NCBI RefSeq assembly: GCF_001667585.1
Contig: NZ_LZJZ01000135.1
Location: 1-64,000 of the forward strand
Length of the DNA stretch: 64,000 nucleotides
Source of the DNA: Mycobacterium sp. E2733
GTDB lineage: Bacteria; Actinomycetota; Actinomycetes; Mycobacteriales; Mycobacteriaceae
Direction: 5' to 3'
In this document: positions 18,042 through 26,316 of the stretch, in pieces
Numbering within the stretch: position 1 is the first letter of the stretch
Layout: each line of letters begins with the position of its first letter
The notes under the pieces: model-generated
Seen by the model: the letters and a program-made list of their open reading frames with translations, nothing else
What the model was told of the DNA's origin: nothing
The model's database searches: none
Made by a program: the position numbers and the translations under genes

Positions 18042-18295
18042 GTCAGGTGATTCCCTTCCCCATCAGGCCGCCGTCATCGGTCAGCGTCAGTGTGACCTGT
18101 GCACCAGCTCATGGGCAGGGAAGCACCACCACGACTTACGTTGCACCGCAATGGTTCTCGCCGATGACTATGATGCATGTGCGCTCGATCGCCCGATGCG
18201 GGAACGGTCGCCCAAGCGCACCGACGCTCGCCCCCAGTACCGACACCTACTTCATGAAGCGTCTTCGGATACCGCCTGATGAGCATAGTACATAA

Positions 18296-18312
18296 TGTGC
18301 AGACCTTGCACA
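18296..18312. promoter_or_regulatory. Inverted repeat TGTGCA-N5-TGCACA upstream of mmpS, candidate operator
   Basis: Perfect 6-bp arms (18296-18301 and 18307-18312) with a 5-bp spacer, between the tetR stop and mmpS. A second site with one perfect arm and the same spacing precedes tetR at 18961-18977. This is a classic arrangement for TetR control of an exporter. Confidence 0.6.
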
Positions 18313-18342
18313 CCATGCAACAATTGCTCGCGGTGTTTCAGA

Positions 18343-18951
18343 TCACTTCGTAAAGATGCTGTTGACCAACGCGGCGGCCCGCTCGACATAGGGCATGGGC
18401 GTGTCGTCGGCGGCGCCGGCTTCCCCGCTTGACCAGCGCTCGATGCCCGAACGTACGGCCGTCAACGCGAGTGCGGCGATCAGCGCAACTATCTCGTCGT
18501 CGGCTCGCATGCCTTGGCGACGCGCGACGACATCGGTCAGGTGATTCTGGAACCTTTCCAAGTCGGCGAGGAATGCCGCCAGCACCGCGGGGGAGGTTTT
18601 GGCGAGTTCCAGCATGCCGGCCGCCTGTTCGCGTTTCGGGGGCACGTCGCGCAGATGGTGCGCCGCCAGCGTGATCAGCTCTTCCAGCACCACCGAATAG
18701 GGGGCGGGCCCGGCCGCGACGAAATCGGCTACCAGCTCCGGGGGTATGTCCGAAGGGCCATACGCGATCGCGGACTCTTTATTCGGGAAGTAGTTGAAGA
18801 AGGTGCGCGTCGACACGCCCGCATCGGCGCAGATCTCCTCGATGGTCACCTTGTCGAATCCCCGTTCCAGCGCCAGGCGCACAGCGGCGTCGCGGATGTC
18901 TGCGCTCGTCTGGCGCCGACGACGCTCGCGCAGACCCACCGGGTTGGACAT
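18343..18951 (-). CDS. TetR-family repressor of the mmpS-mmpL unit
   Basis: 202-residue TetR regulator. The start MSNPVGLRERRRRQ is chosen over an ATG nine codons upstream because basic residues just before the HTH are typical of the family. The HTH is VTIEEICADAGVSTRTFFNYFPNKESAI. The C-terminal domain is helical and of ordinary length. It lies directly upstream of mmpS-mmpL on the same strand, and similar TGCACA-type sites flank the gene. Control of the exporter and autorepression are inferred from this layout. Confidence 0.9.
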   Translation of the reverse strand: MSNPVGLRERRRRQTSADIRDAAVRLALERGFDKVTIEEICADAGVSTRTFFNYFPNKESAIAYGPSDIPPELVADFVAAGPAPYSVVLEELITLAAHHLRDVPPKREQAAGMLELAKTSPAVLAAFLADLERFQNHLTDVVARRQGMRADDEIVALIAALALTAVRSGIERWSSGEAGAADDTPMPYVERAAALVNSIFTK

Positions 18952-18960
18952 AGCACCATA

Positions 18961-18977
18961 GTTGCACGTTCTGCACA
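18961..18977. promoter_or_regulatory. Inverted repeat GTTGCA-N5-TGCACA upstream of tetR, candidate operator
   Basis: Located 9 bp before the chosen tetR start. The right arm TGCACA and the 5-bp spacer equal those of the site at 18296-18312; the left arm differs in two bases. It would allow autorepression. Confidence 0.5.
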
Positions 18978-19144
18978 ATTTGCAGTCGAAAGGAGGCGGA
19001 TTTTGGTCTCACTGCCGTTCGGCCCGTGGGCGGGGTCGCGTGCCGCGGGGGCTGCCTCATGGGCGCCGGTAAACGCTACACCCGCCGCCGATTCCCTCGA
19101 AATCACTTGTTGCACAAGGGAACCAACCCGACCGGCACGCGCGG

Positions 19145-20074
19145 TTAAGCGCGGGGCGCGACGAGGGCGTTCCGAAGGTGTTCGCACTGACTGGCGAAGA
19201 AGTTCACCGACACCGGCGCCTTGTCCGCGATCTGGTCGAAGGCGTGAAAGGCGCCGGGGGCAATCTCCTCGTGCACGGGAACACCCGACTCGCGCAGGCG
19301 CCGGGCGTACTGCAGGCACTCCTCATAGAAGAGGTCCAATGTCCCGACACCGATCCACGCCGGCGGCAGGCCGGACAGATCCTCCCGACGAGCCGGAGCC
19401 GCCTGCTTGGGGTCGGCATCGTTGAGGTACCAGCGCCATGCCAGTTGGTTGTCGGTTTCGTTCCACACGAGGCGCTTGGGACCGTCGGGTCTGGCGCCGG
19501 TGCGATCGTCCAACATGGGATACACCAGCATCTGGTAGGCGAGTTTGACGTCATCGCGATCGCGGGCCAGGTGGGCCAGCGCCGCCGCGAAAAGCCCACC
19601 GGCACTGGCCCCGGCGATGCCCATCCGATCCGGGTCCACCCACGGCTGGCGCGCGAGCCACAGCAGCGCCGCGTAACAGTCCTCAACCGGAATCGGATAC
19701 GGGTGCTCGGGCGCCAACCGGTGCTCCACCGCTGCGATCGCGACGCCCGTCCGGCGCGACATCTTGCGAAGGTATTTGTCGTCCTGGGCGGCGTGACCCA
19801 TGATTGTCCCGCCGCCGTGCACCCAGAGCAGTGCCGGTGCCCGGTGGGGACCGTTGGTCGGACGATGCAGGCGAACGGTGACGTGCTCATCGACCGTGGC
19901 GACCGGTACGTCCCGCAACCGCCCCGTGCTGCTGAAGAGGTTCATGATCGCCCGCTGGACCTTGAGACCGCGGTGCAGGGCGTATCCGCGAGGCAGAAAT
20001 CGGGCCACCTTGCGCAGACCGGGATTTACCGCGTGCCGTGAGGTGAAGGCATTGTCGCCGAATCCGTTTGCCAT
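19145..20074 (-). CDS. Alpha/beta hydrolase, hormone-sensitive lipase (LipI/LipH-like) family
   Basis: 309-residue esterase/lipase of family IV. The oxyanion-hole motif HGGG is in LLWVHGGGTIMGHA, the nucleophile Ser in GIAGASAGGLFAAAL, the acid in GVGTLDLFYEE and the catalytic His in PGAFHAFDQI. The nucleophile elbow reads GASAG rather than the commoner GDSAG. No signal peptide, so it is probably cytosolic, hydrolysing short-chain esters. It is divergent from the aldehyde dehydrogenase gene, with 139 bp between them. Confidence 0.92.
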   Translation of the reverse strand: MANGFGDNAFTSRHAVNPGLRKVARFLPRGYALHRGLKVQRAIMNLFSSTGRLRDVPVATVDEHVTVRLHRPTNGPHRAPALLWVHGGGTIMGHAAQDDKYLRKMSRRTGVAIAAVEHRLAPEHPYPIPVEDCYAALLWLARQPWVDPDRMGIAGASAGGLFAAALAHLARDRDDVKLAYQMLVYPMLDDRTGARPDGPKRLVWNETDNQLAWRWYLNDADPKQAAPARREDLSGLPPAWIGVGTLDLFYEECLQYARRLRESGVPVHEEIAPGAFHAFDQIADKAPVSVNFFASQCEHLRNALVAPRA

Positions 20075-20213
20075 CCGATGCCTCTACTCCTCGCGCTGGC
20101 GGACAGGCTGAACATACCGGATCGGCATTCTGTCCCGACGCATCTTCAACGCGCTGACCAGGGACGCATCCGGACGCCCGATTGGTCGGACCGGGGACAG
20201 GGTATCCGCTGTC

Positions 20214-21581
20214 GTGGCCTCGACCCTTACCAAGATCATCAGCGTTCTGGATCCGCGCACCGGTGACACCGTCACGCAGCTGCCGATCACCGGGCCCGCC
20301 GACTGTGACGGCGCGATCGCACGTGCCGCGGCCGCGGCCGACGCGTGGGCGCGCACCCCGCCGGCCGAAAGGGCCGCCGCGATAGCGGCCGCTGCGGGCG
20401 ACGTCGGCGCGGCCGCCGACGAACTCGCCGAACTGAACGAGCGGGAAACCGGCAAGCTGCGCTCCGACGCGCGCGGCGGCGTGGACGCCGGAATCGACAC
20501 CCTGCTGCAGTACGCGCAACTCGGGCCGCTCCATCGCGGGCACGCTCTGCAGGGCGGGTGGGCCGCAACCGACCTGATGGTTCCCCAGCCCCGGGGCGTG
20601 GTCGCCGTCATCACGCCGTGGAACGATCCCGTCGCGGTGGCTGCAGGGCTGCTGGGCGCGGCCCTCGTGGCCGGAAACACCGTGGTACACAAGCCCAGCG
20701 AGCGCTGCCCGCAGACCGGCCGGCGGTTCGCCGAAATGCTGGCCACCCGGCTGCCCGATGGTGTGCTCGAGATTGTGGACGGCGACGGGACCGTCGGGGA
20801 ACGCTTGGCGGCTTCGGAACTGGTCGACGTTGTCGCGCATGTGGGCAGCAGCGCAACGGGCCGGGAAATCGCGCGCGCCTGTGCCGAACGCGGCGCCAAG
20901 GCGCTACTGGAGAATGGCGGAAACGACGCGTTGATCGTCGACGCCGACGTGGATCCGGCGTGGGCGGCCGGCCAAACCGCCCAGGGTGCCTTCGCCAACG
21001 CCGGACAGATCTGCGTCTCGGTGGAGCGAATCTATGTTGTGCAATCGATCGCCGACGCTTTCCTCAACGCACTGATTGATGAGGCGATCTCGTGGGCCGA
21101 CCGCATCGGACCGCTGGTCGACGAGCGTCATCGTGAACACGTGCATGCGCACGTCGTAGACGCGACGCGTGCCGGGGCTCACCTTCTGGTCGGCGGCGAG
21201 CCGCAGCCCGGGCCGGGCTCGTTCTATCCGCCCACGGTGTTGAGTGACTGCACACCCGAGATGTTGATCATGCGCGAGGAAACGTTCGGTCCGATCGCGC
21301 CGGTGCGGGTGGTTCCGGACTTCGCTGCCGCGCTGACCGAAGCCGCCAATGACCGCTACGGCCTGGCCGCCACGGTGCTGACCGGGAACATGGCGCATGC
21401 CCAGGAGGCGTGGCGGAGCCTTCCGGTGGGCACCGTGAAGATCAACGCCGTCTTCGGCGGTGCGCCCGGCGGAGCTTCGGAACCCCGCCGGGCCAGCGGC
21501 ACGGGCTTCGGCTTCGGGCCCGAACTGCTCGAAGAGATGACCGCCACGAAGGTGGTGCACTGGTCGGCGCCCGGCGGCTGA
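20214..21581 (+). CDS. Aldehyde dehydrogenase family protein
   Basis: 455-residue NAD(P)-dependent aldehyde dehydrogenase, a little shorter than the usual 480-500. The cofactor-loop PRGVVAVITPWNDP, the general-base Glu in ALLENGGND and the nucleophile Cys in NAGQICVSVER are present, as is EETFGPIAPV. The family oxidises aldehydes to acids. The start is GTG. A palindromic element lies 48 bp past the stop. The natural substrate is unknown. Confidence 0.92.
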   Translation: MASTLTKIISVLDPRTGDTVTQLPITGPADCDGAIARAAAAADAWARTPPAERAAAIAAAAGDVGAAADELAELNERETGKLRSDARGGVDAGIDTLLQYAQLGPLHRGHALQGGWAATDLMVPQPRGVVAVITPWNDPVAVAAGLLGAALVAGNTVVHKPSERCPQTGRRFAEMLATRLPDGVLEIVDGDGTVGERLAASELVDVVAHVGSSATGREIARACAERGAKALLENGGNDALIVDADVDPAWAAGQTAQGAFANAGQICVSVERIYVVQSIADAFLNALIDEAISWADRIGPLVDERHREHVHAHVVDATRAGAHLLVGGEPQPGPGSFYPPTVLSDCTPEMLIMREETFGPIAPVRVVPDFAAALTEAANDRYGLAATVLTGNMAHAQEAWRSLPVGTVKINAVFGGAPGGASEPRRASGTGFGFGPELLEEMTATKVVHWSAPGG

Positions 21582-21629
21582 CCGGGCGCGCGGAGTGCTT
21601 GAGGCGCTGAATTCGGTTGGGGTGATGTG

Positions 21630-21652
21630 CAATTCGTCACAGTGACGAATTG
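21630..21652. repeat. 23-bp palindrome, copy 1
   Basis: Perfect 11-bp arms CAATTCGTCAC and GTGACGAATTG around a single A. It lies 48 bp after the aldehyde dehydrogenase stop. It has no T-run, so it is not a standard rho-independent terminator. The same arms recur at 21953-21977. Confidence 0.8.
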
Positions 21653-21952
21653 GAGCTAAGTACGTGGAAGTGGGGCCGTAGCATGACCGGGCCCAATTCT
21701 GGATGATGCTTGGGGCGCGTAGGTCGTAACCCGGATCGTTGAGCAGGGTGGTCACGTCATCAAGGCCGGCACCAGGGGGACGGGGCACGGAAGATGCACC
21801 AGAGCGTCCTGGGCGTGCGCGGGCGGCCGGTGACCGAGTTGTGTGGATCGCGCCGTTCATCCGTGGCCCGTAGTGATGATCGGCGTCGAGTCGGCGCGGT
21901 TCGCTGGTGAGCGATCGCATCCGTGTCGCCAGTACCGCTCGGGCGGCGGTGC

Positions 21953-21977
21953 ACAATTCGTCACCGTGACGAATTGT
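21953..21977. repeat. 25-bp palindrome, copy 2
   Basis: The same 11-bp arms as copy 1, here around a central C and extended by one further matching pair (A/T). The copies are 323 bp apart start to start; the flanks do not resemble each other. Confidence 0.8.
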
Positions 21978-22401
21978 GGCCATGCACGCGGGAGGGGGGC
22001 TGGGGGGCATCGCCGGCTTCGCCAACCGCCCGATCATCGTGTCGTGGCCGGCGTCGGTCCCTTATCCGACCAGGCAGGTTTCAGGGGTCCCGCGTCAGAG
22101 CCGGACGGGTGGCGATTGCGCGCGAGCGCGCCCGCGTGTCTCGGCGGACTCGTCCCAACGTCGTCGAGAGTGCCACCTTCGTGCGATGACCGGGTAACCC
22201 GTTGTGCCGATAAGCGACATTATGTCAAGTCAGCGACGCGACCTTCAATCGGATGAATATGCCTTCCCCTACCCGTATAGCCGAGCCGCGGCGGCTCAGG
22301 TGTTCACCGGTTGTCGGTAGCGTTTCAGGGCTGTGCTGATGACATACGATCTCTGATCGAATCCGCTCGCGCGGTCATAAGTCTCCGCGCCTTATCCGCT
22401 A

Positions 22402-22647
22402 CTAGCCCATTGTCAAGATCGCGATCGCGGCGACACCGATCACCGCGACGAGGGCTGCCAATATCACCGTGATCGCCGCGCGCACGATCTCTTCTTCCGT
22501 GGGCCGCCAGCGCGGCTTCAATTCGGCGAGAATGGTGTCCCCTTGCCAGGCGACAGCGTTGACTCTCGCTACCGCCGAAGCGAAATCGTCGTGCGCGTCG
22601 GACGTGTATTTCTCGAATAACTCGTGCGCGGCGATTGCGGTTGTCAT
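22402..22647 (-). CDS. Small single-pass membrane protein
   Basis: 81 residues starting MTTAIAAHELFEKYTSDAHDD behind a G-rich ribosome-binding region. The N-terminal 55 residues are helical and charged. The C-terminal 25 form one strongly hydrophobic segment (VILAALVAVIGVAAIAILTM) ending almost at the terminus, so it looks like a tail-anchored protein. I do not recognise the family. It is a monocistronic gene bordered by long non-coding stretches. Confidence 0.65.
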   Translation of the reverse strand: MTTAIAAHELFEKYTSDAHDDFASAVARVNAVAWQGDTILAELKPRWRPTEEEIVRAAITVILAALVAVIGVAAIAILTMG

Positions 22648-22948
22648 ATCAGCCCCCCAGGCTTGCGGATGCCGATCCGCGTTATTTGAGCGGAACGCTT
22701 CGGGATTCTCGTAGATCCGATGATACGAGTGCGGAAATCACGATTCCGGTAACGATCCTTAACGGTCACAGCACAGAGTCGTGCTCCGCGCCGACCCTGC
22801 TCGGCTGAAGGCGCCCCTACCTCGCTGTAGGGGCGGTATGGGCGGCTCCAATGTGCAGGCCAAGTTTGGGATCGGTAGCGATCGGCGCGTTGTCTACTCC
22901 AACTCGAAAGCTGCCCACCACGGGCCGCCACCCGATGGAATAGGAATC
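22648..22948. other. 301-bp intergenic region
   Basis: Lies between divergent genes for the small membrane protein and the secreted protein at 22949. It is somewhat AT-richer around 22690-22770. I see no repeat or confident promoter box in it. Confidence 0.4.
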
Positions 22949-23293
22949 ATGATGCGACGAATCGTGCGGTTTGCGACCACCGCCCTAGTGGCCGGCGGTT
23001 TGGGCGTCGCAGGTCTCGGGCTCGCCGCGGGCACCGCCAACGCCGATGGCGGCCCGCACCGCTGGTGCCCAGGGGAACCTCTGCCGCCGACCGGTAACCA
23101 CGTCACCAATCCCGTCATTTGGGACAACAACATCTGCCACACCTACTATTACGTCTACTTCGGGCAGGGCAATGTCGCCCAGAACATTTGGGACGGCGAC
23201 AACCCGCCGGCACCGCCGCCCCCGCCTCCGCCGGGGCTCATCAATAAGGACAACTGCCAACAGATCCTTGGCATCTTCTGCCCCCACGCGTGA
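22949..23293 (+). CDS. Small secreted protein with CHT-Y-GNVA-IW motif, copy 1
   Basis: 114 residues with a Sec signal peptide (MMRRIVRFATTALVAGGLG...TANA, cleavage likely after ANA at about residue 33). The mature part has WCPGEPLPP, then VIWDNNICHTYYYVYFG-type and GQGNVAQNIWDGDNPPAP, a Pro-rich stretch and a C-terminal pair of cysteines. A paralogue at 31968 shares the order W-D-x3-CHT-x-Y, GxGNVA, IWxGxxPP. Four cysteines suggest two disulfides outside the cell. The first ATG (MM) follows a GGAA-type site. Function unknown. Confidence 0.8.
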   Translation: MMRRIVRFATTALVAGGLGVAGLGLAAGTANADGGPHRWCPGEPLPPTGNHVTNPVIWDNNICHTYYYVYFGQGNVAQNIWDGDNPPAPPPPPPPGLINKDNCQQILGIFCPHA

Positions 23294-23377
23294 CGGGACA
23301 GCGCCCGCTGGCTACGGTCGAGCCGTCCGAGGTGGTCATCGCGAACTGGTGGCGACAGGGCATGTCCGGCAGCGGCG

Positions 23378-23473
23378 GGTGCGTTGAAGGCCTATGCCGG
23401 TTACCCGCACGGCATGCCGACTACGCACGCCGATGTCCTCAACCCCGATCTGCTCTCGTTCATCGCGTCCTGA
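23378..23473 (+). pseudogene. C-terminal remnant of a non-heme chloroperoxidase-type alpha/beta hydrolase
   Basis: In one frame the sequence reads LKAYAGYPHGMPTTHADVLN and then a tail LLSFIAS ending in TGA at 23471-23473. PHGMPTTHAD followed by LLxFI is the characteristic C-terminus of chloroperoxidase/haloperoxidase-like alpha/beta hydrolases; its His is the catalytic one. Only about 30 residues are recognisable, and nothing upstream in any frame restores the rest of the roughly 275-residue enzyme, so it is a decayed fragment. The remainder of 23294-23626 holds no other recognisable feature. Confidence 0.65.
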
Positions 23474-23626
23474 TCGGCAACGTCGGACCAGGTGGACACG
23501 ACCATCGCCCGAGGGACGATGCTGGCCACTATCGAAATGCCCCACTCAACAACCAGATTGAACGGACCCCGAGGTTGAGTACCTCGTCGTTGTTGCGCTG
23601 GTCGGTGACGTGGATTGTTCCCCTTG

Positions 23627-25906
23627 CTAGTTGGCGGTGGAGGGTATGGCGATATCGACGAGATCGGATGCTGCCCCGAATAGGTGACCTTGTGCCAATG
23701 CGCACCCGGCTTTGAAAACCGTCTCGGCCTGCTCGACTGCTTCTATGCCTTCGGCAATCACGTTGAGACCGAGCGCCTCGCATAAGCCGATGACCGACCG
23801 GTACAACGTCAGGTTTCGGCCCGGCTCGACGCCCACTACGAGGCCGCGGTCGAGTTTCACGATTTGCACGGGCAATTCGTGAAGGTACGTCAGCGAGTTG
23901 TAGCCCGCGCCGAAGTCATCCAAGGCGACCCTGATGCCCGATTCGGACAGCCGTCTGATCGCTGCCGCCCCGTCGGGGACGTCAACTACGGGAACCGTCT
24001 CGGTGATTTCCAGGACTAGCCGGCGCGGAGATAAGCCGTGTCGCGCGAGCGTGCGGCTGACGACATCTTCGAACTCAACGCTGCCAAGTCGCGCAGCACC
24101 GACATTGATGTGGAGATCCAGATCGAGGCCCGCGGCTTGGATCTCCGCGCAGGCCAGATCGAGCACCATGGCATCGAGTTGTGCCCCCATGCCATTCGCT
24201 TCGGCCAGGGAGACGAATGTCTGGGGAGGAATCTGTATCCCGCTCGGTGTTGTCCACCGGGCGAGCGCCTCTACCGCGACGGGAACGCCCTGTGGGAGGG
24301 ACACCACGGGCTGATACTTCAGCCGAAAGCCGTCCGGAATGCGCCCCTTCGCCTGCCGGAGCGCCGTCGAAAAATCTTCCGACACACTGAATGCCGGGTG
24401 GTAAACGACGGCGGTGTCCTTGCCCAGCCGCTTACCGGTGTACATCGAGATGTCGGCCTGCCTGAGCAGGTCGTCAGACGTCGGCGGGAGACCGTCACAA
24501 CCGGGACTGACCAAGCCCATGCTGGCGCGCACCCGCACCGAACTCCCCTGCACCGAGAACGGACTCCGCAGCGCCACCCGTAGCGTGTCGGCGAAGATCT
24601 CGGGTCCTTCGACACCACCTGGGATCAGGATGGCGAACTCGTCTCCCCCAATGCGAGCCAGCGTGTCTCCGGGCCGGAGGCAACGCGCTAGGCGCTCGCT
24701 GATCGCGCACAGCAGCTCGTCGCCGGCGGCGTGCCCGAATCGGTCGTTGACCTCTTTGAAGTCGTCGATGTCGACGAAGATCAAAACGAACGGTCCCTCG
24801 CGTATCGCGTCATCCAGCCGCTGCGCCAACAACAATCGATTCGGTAGTCCGGTCAATGCATCGTGGTGGGCCTGGTGTGCAAGCCGGCGCTTGGCGTCCA
24901 CGAGCTGTCCGGTCAACATCCGCTGCACGCGCATTGCCACCACGTAGCGGGTCGCGACCAGCAGTGCCATCGCCAGATAAGTGCTGACGAAGATCGGGTC
25001 CACCATTCGGCCGATGAGCACGTGGAACGCGAGGAGAGCGGTGCTGCCCATGAAGCCCACGTAGGGCAGGGTCAGCTGCGCCCAGTTCGTGGGTTGTTCC
25101 ATCTCGTCGTGGGGTGGTCGGGGTCGGGGCGGCAGTTCAAGCAGGCTCCACGCGATCAACACCGGAGCGATGACGAATCCAGTGCCGACCCAAAGGTCCA
25201 ACGTCGTCACTCCGACGCTCCGGAAGTAGGCCAGCAGCCTGTCCGAGGAGGTGAGGGTAATCACCGCGGCTGCAAGCAGCATGTAGTTCGCCCGGCCCGG
25301 CCGATACGGCGGGTACCACATCGCAATGAGAACTGCGGCCACCACCACGACGAGCTCAACAGCGGCAATTCCGATGACGACCGCGGAATTCGTCGACCGC
25401 GGCAGCGCGGCGCCGTCCATGGCACCCAGATGGGCGACGTACACCAAGTGGCAAAATGCCAGGGCCACCAGCGAGCCATCGAGGACGGTGGTGATGACCC
25501 CCGGCCAAATTCGCACCCATGCTCTGTTGTCGAGATGGTTCCCGGCACGCACGAGAAGCACCATTGCGGTGGCGAACAACAGTCCTGCGAGAAAGTAGCC
25601 GATGACGGCTGGTTGCGGCGCGGTTGCCCCGCGGTCCTCGGCGCGGCCCAGCCACGAGAAAAACTCGGCGGTCAAAAAGGTAACGATCGCCACGAGGAGC
25701 GCAACCCGCCACCACCGCCACAGGCCGGTCACCCGGCGCGTGACGACAAGCCCAGCGAGTAACGCGCCGAAACAGATCGTTGCTTCGAGGACAAACTGCA
25801 CACGTTGCGCCGCCGCGACTCCCCACAGCCCGAGCGCGTTGAACCCCGCCGCGGCGACCACGACCGCAGATAGCCCGCGATACAGGCGACGACTCCCAAA
25901 CGGCAA
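23627..25906 (-). CDS. Membrane GGDEF-EAL protein (c-di-GMP synthesis/hydrolysis), both motifs intact
   Basis: 759 residues. About ten hydrophobic segments in the first 320 residues form an N-terminal membrane sensor. The GGDEF domain begins DALTGLPNRL; its active motif IGGDEFAIL is at about residue 417, and an inhibitory I-site RPGD lies five residues before it. The EAL domain has PVAVEALARW (about 543), LEITETVP, DDFGAGYNSL and AEGIE, so all main metal/catalytic positions look intact. It could both make and degrade cyclic di-GMP. A second, less complete paralogue is at 34184. It is monocistronic. Confidence 0.93.
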   Translation of the reverse strand: MPFGSRRLYRGLSAVVVAAAGFNALGLWGVAAAQRVQFVLEATICFGALLAGLVVTRRVTGLWRWWRVALLVAIVTFLTAEFFSWLGRAEDRGATAPQPAVIGYFLAGLLFATAMVLLVRAGNHLDNRAWVRIWPGVITTVLDGSLVALAFCHLVYVAHLGAMDGAALPRSTNSAVVIGIAAVELVVVVAAVLIAMWYPPYRPGRANYMLLAAAVITLTSSDRLLAYFRSVGVTTLDLWVGTGFVIAPVLIAWSLLELPPRPRPPHDEMEQPTNWAQLTLPYVGFMGSTALLAFHVLIGRMVDPIFVSTYLAMALLVATRYVVAMRVQRMLTGQLVDAKRRLAHQAHHDALTGLPNRLLLAQRLDDAIREGPFVLIFVDIDDFKEVNDRFGHAAGDELLCAISERLARCLRPGDTLARIGGDEFAILIPGGVEGPEIFADTLRVALRSPFSVQGSSVRVRASMGLVSPGCDGLPPTSDDLLRQADISMYTGKRLGKDTAVVYHPAFSVSEDFSTALRQAKGRIPDGFRLKYQPVVSLPQGVPVAVEALARWTTPSGIQIPPQTFVSLAEANGMGAQLDAMVLDLACAEIQAAGLDLDLHINVGAARLGSVEFEDVVSRTLARHGLSPRRLVLEITETVPVVDVPDGAAAIRRLSESGIRVALDDFGAGYNSLTYLHELPVQIVKLDRGLVVGVEPGRNLTLYRSVIGLCEALGLNVIAEGIEAVEQAETVFKAGCALAQGHLFGAASDLVDIAIPSTAN

Positions 25907-26316
25907 CGCGCCCCCTCCAGCCTGCGGCGTTGACGCTCAATATCCTGACAGAAGAGTCTGACGGCCGGACCGTTATTGCACGATCACTGCGCGCGGTTTC
26001 AACCGCACATTTTGCGAGACCGGCGAGCCGAATGATCGCAGGTCGCAGCAGTCCTGTTACGACCCGTCCATCTCTACCCGCCGACGCGACGCGCCGACCG
26101 TAAAGTCCGGGAAACGCGACGGAAGCGGAGACGGTGAGCGCTAGCAAGGCTTACCCGATTGCGCACAAACAGGTTTCGGGTGCCGATTATCGGGCGGGTC
26201 ATTCGGACCAATGATTCGAGGTTGAGGATCAGGTTGAAATGACCACGGGTAGAGCGGATCTGTGCTTTCGAGGCTTGCCGGCTACGCCGCAGATCCGCCA
26301 CCATCTCCGGGCGCCG
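25907..26316. other. 410-bp intergenic region
   Basis: Lies between the GGDEF-EAL gene start and the 3' end of the broken PPE gene, both on the minus strand. It should contain the GGDEF-EAL promoter and any PPE terminator. A 76-codon minus frame at 26074-26304 has an Arg-rich composition unlike its neighbours and is not called. Confidence 0.4.

Larger units (their letters stand above)
21582..22401. other. 820-bp gene-poor region with two copies of a long palindrome
   Basis: No frame here shows convincing coding character, although a minus-strand frame stays open from 22037 into the aldehyde dehydrogenase gene. Its translation contains two similar peptides (TIRHGDEL and PIRHCDEL), which are simply the translated palindromes. 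Apart from the two palindromes listed separately I see no transposase, terminal repeat or RNA gene. It may be decayed or mobile-derived DNA. Confidence 0.5.

Noticed and set aside
20904..22037. 377-codon minus-strand frame covering the gene-poor region
   Set aside because: Mostly antisense of the aldehyde dehydrogenase; its repeated RHxDEL peptides are translations of the two palindromes.
26074..26304. 76-codon minus-strand frame upstream of the GGDEF-EAL gene
   Set aside because: Arg/Ser/Leu-rich, no ribosome-binding site, no domain; considered non-coding.
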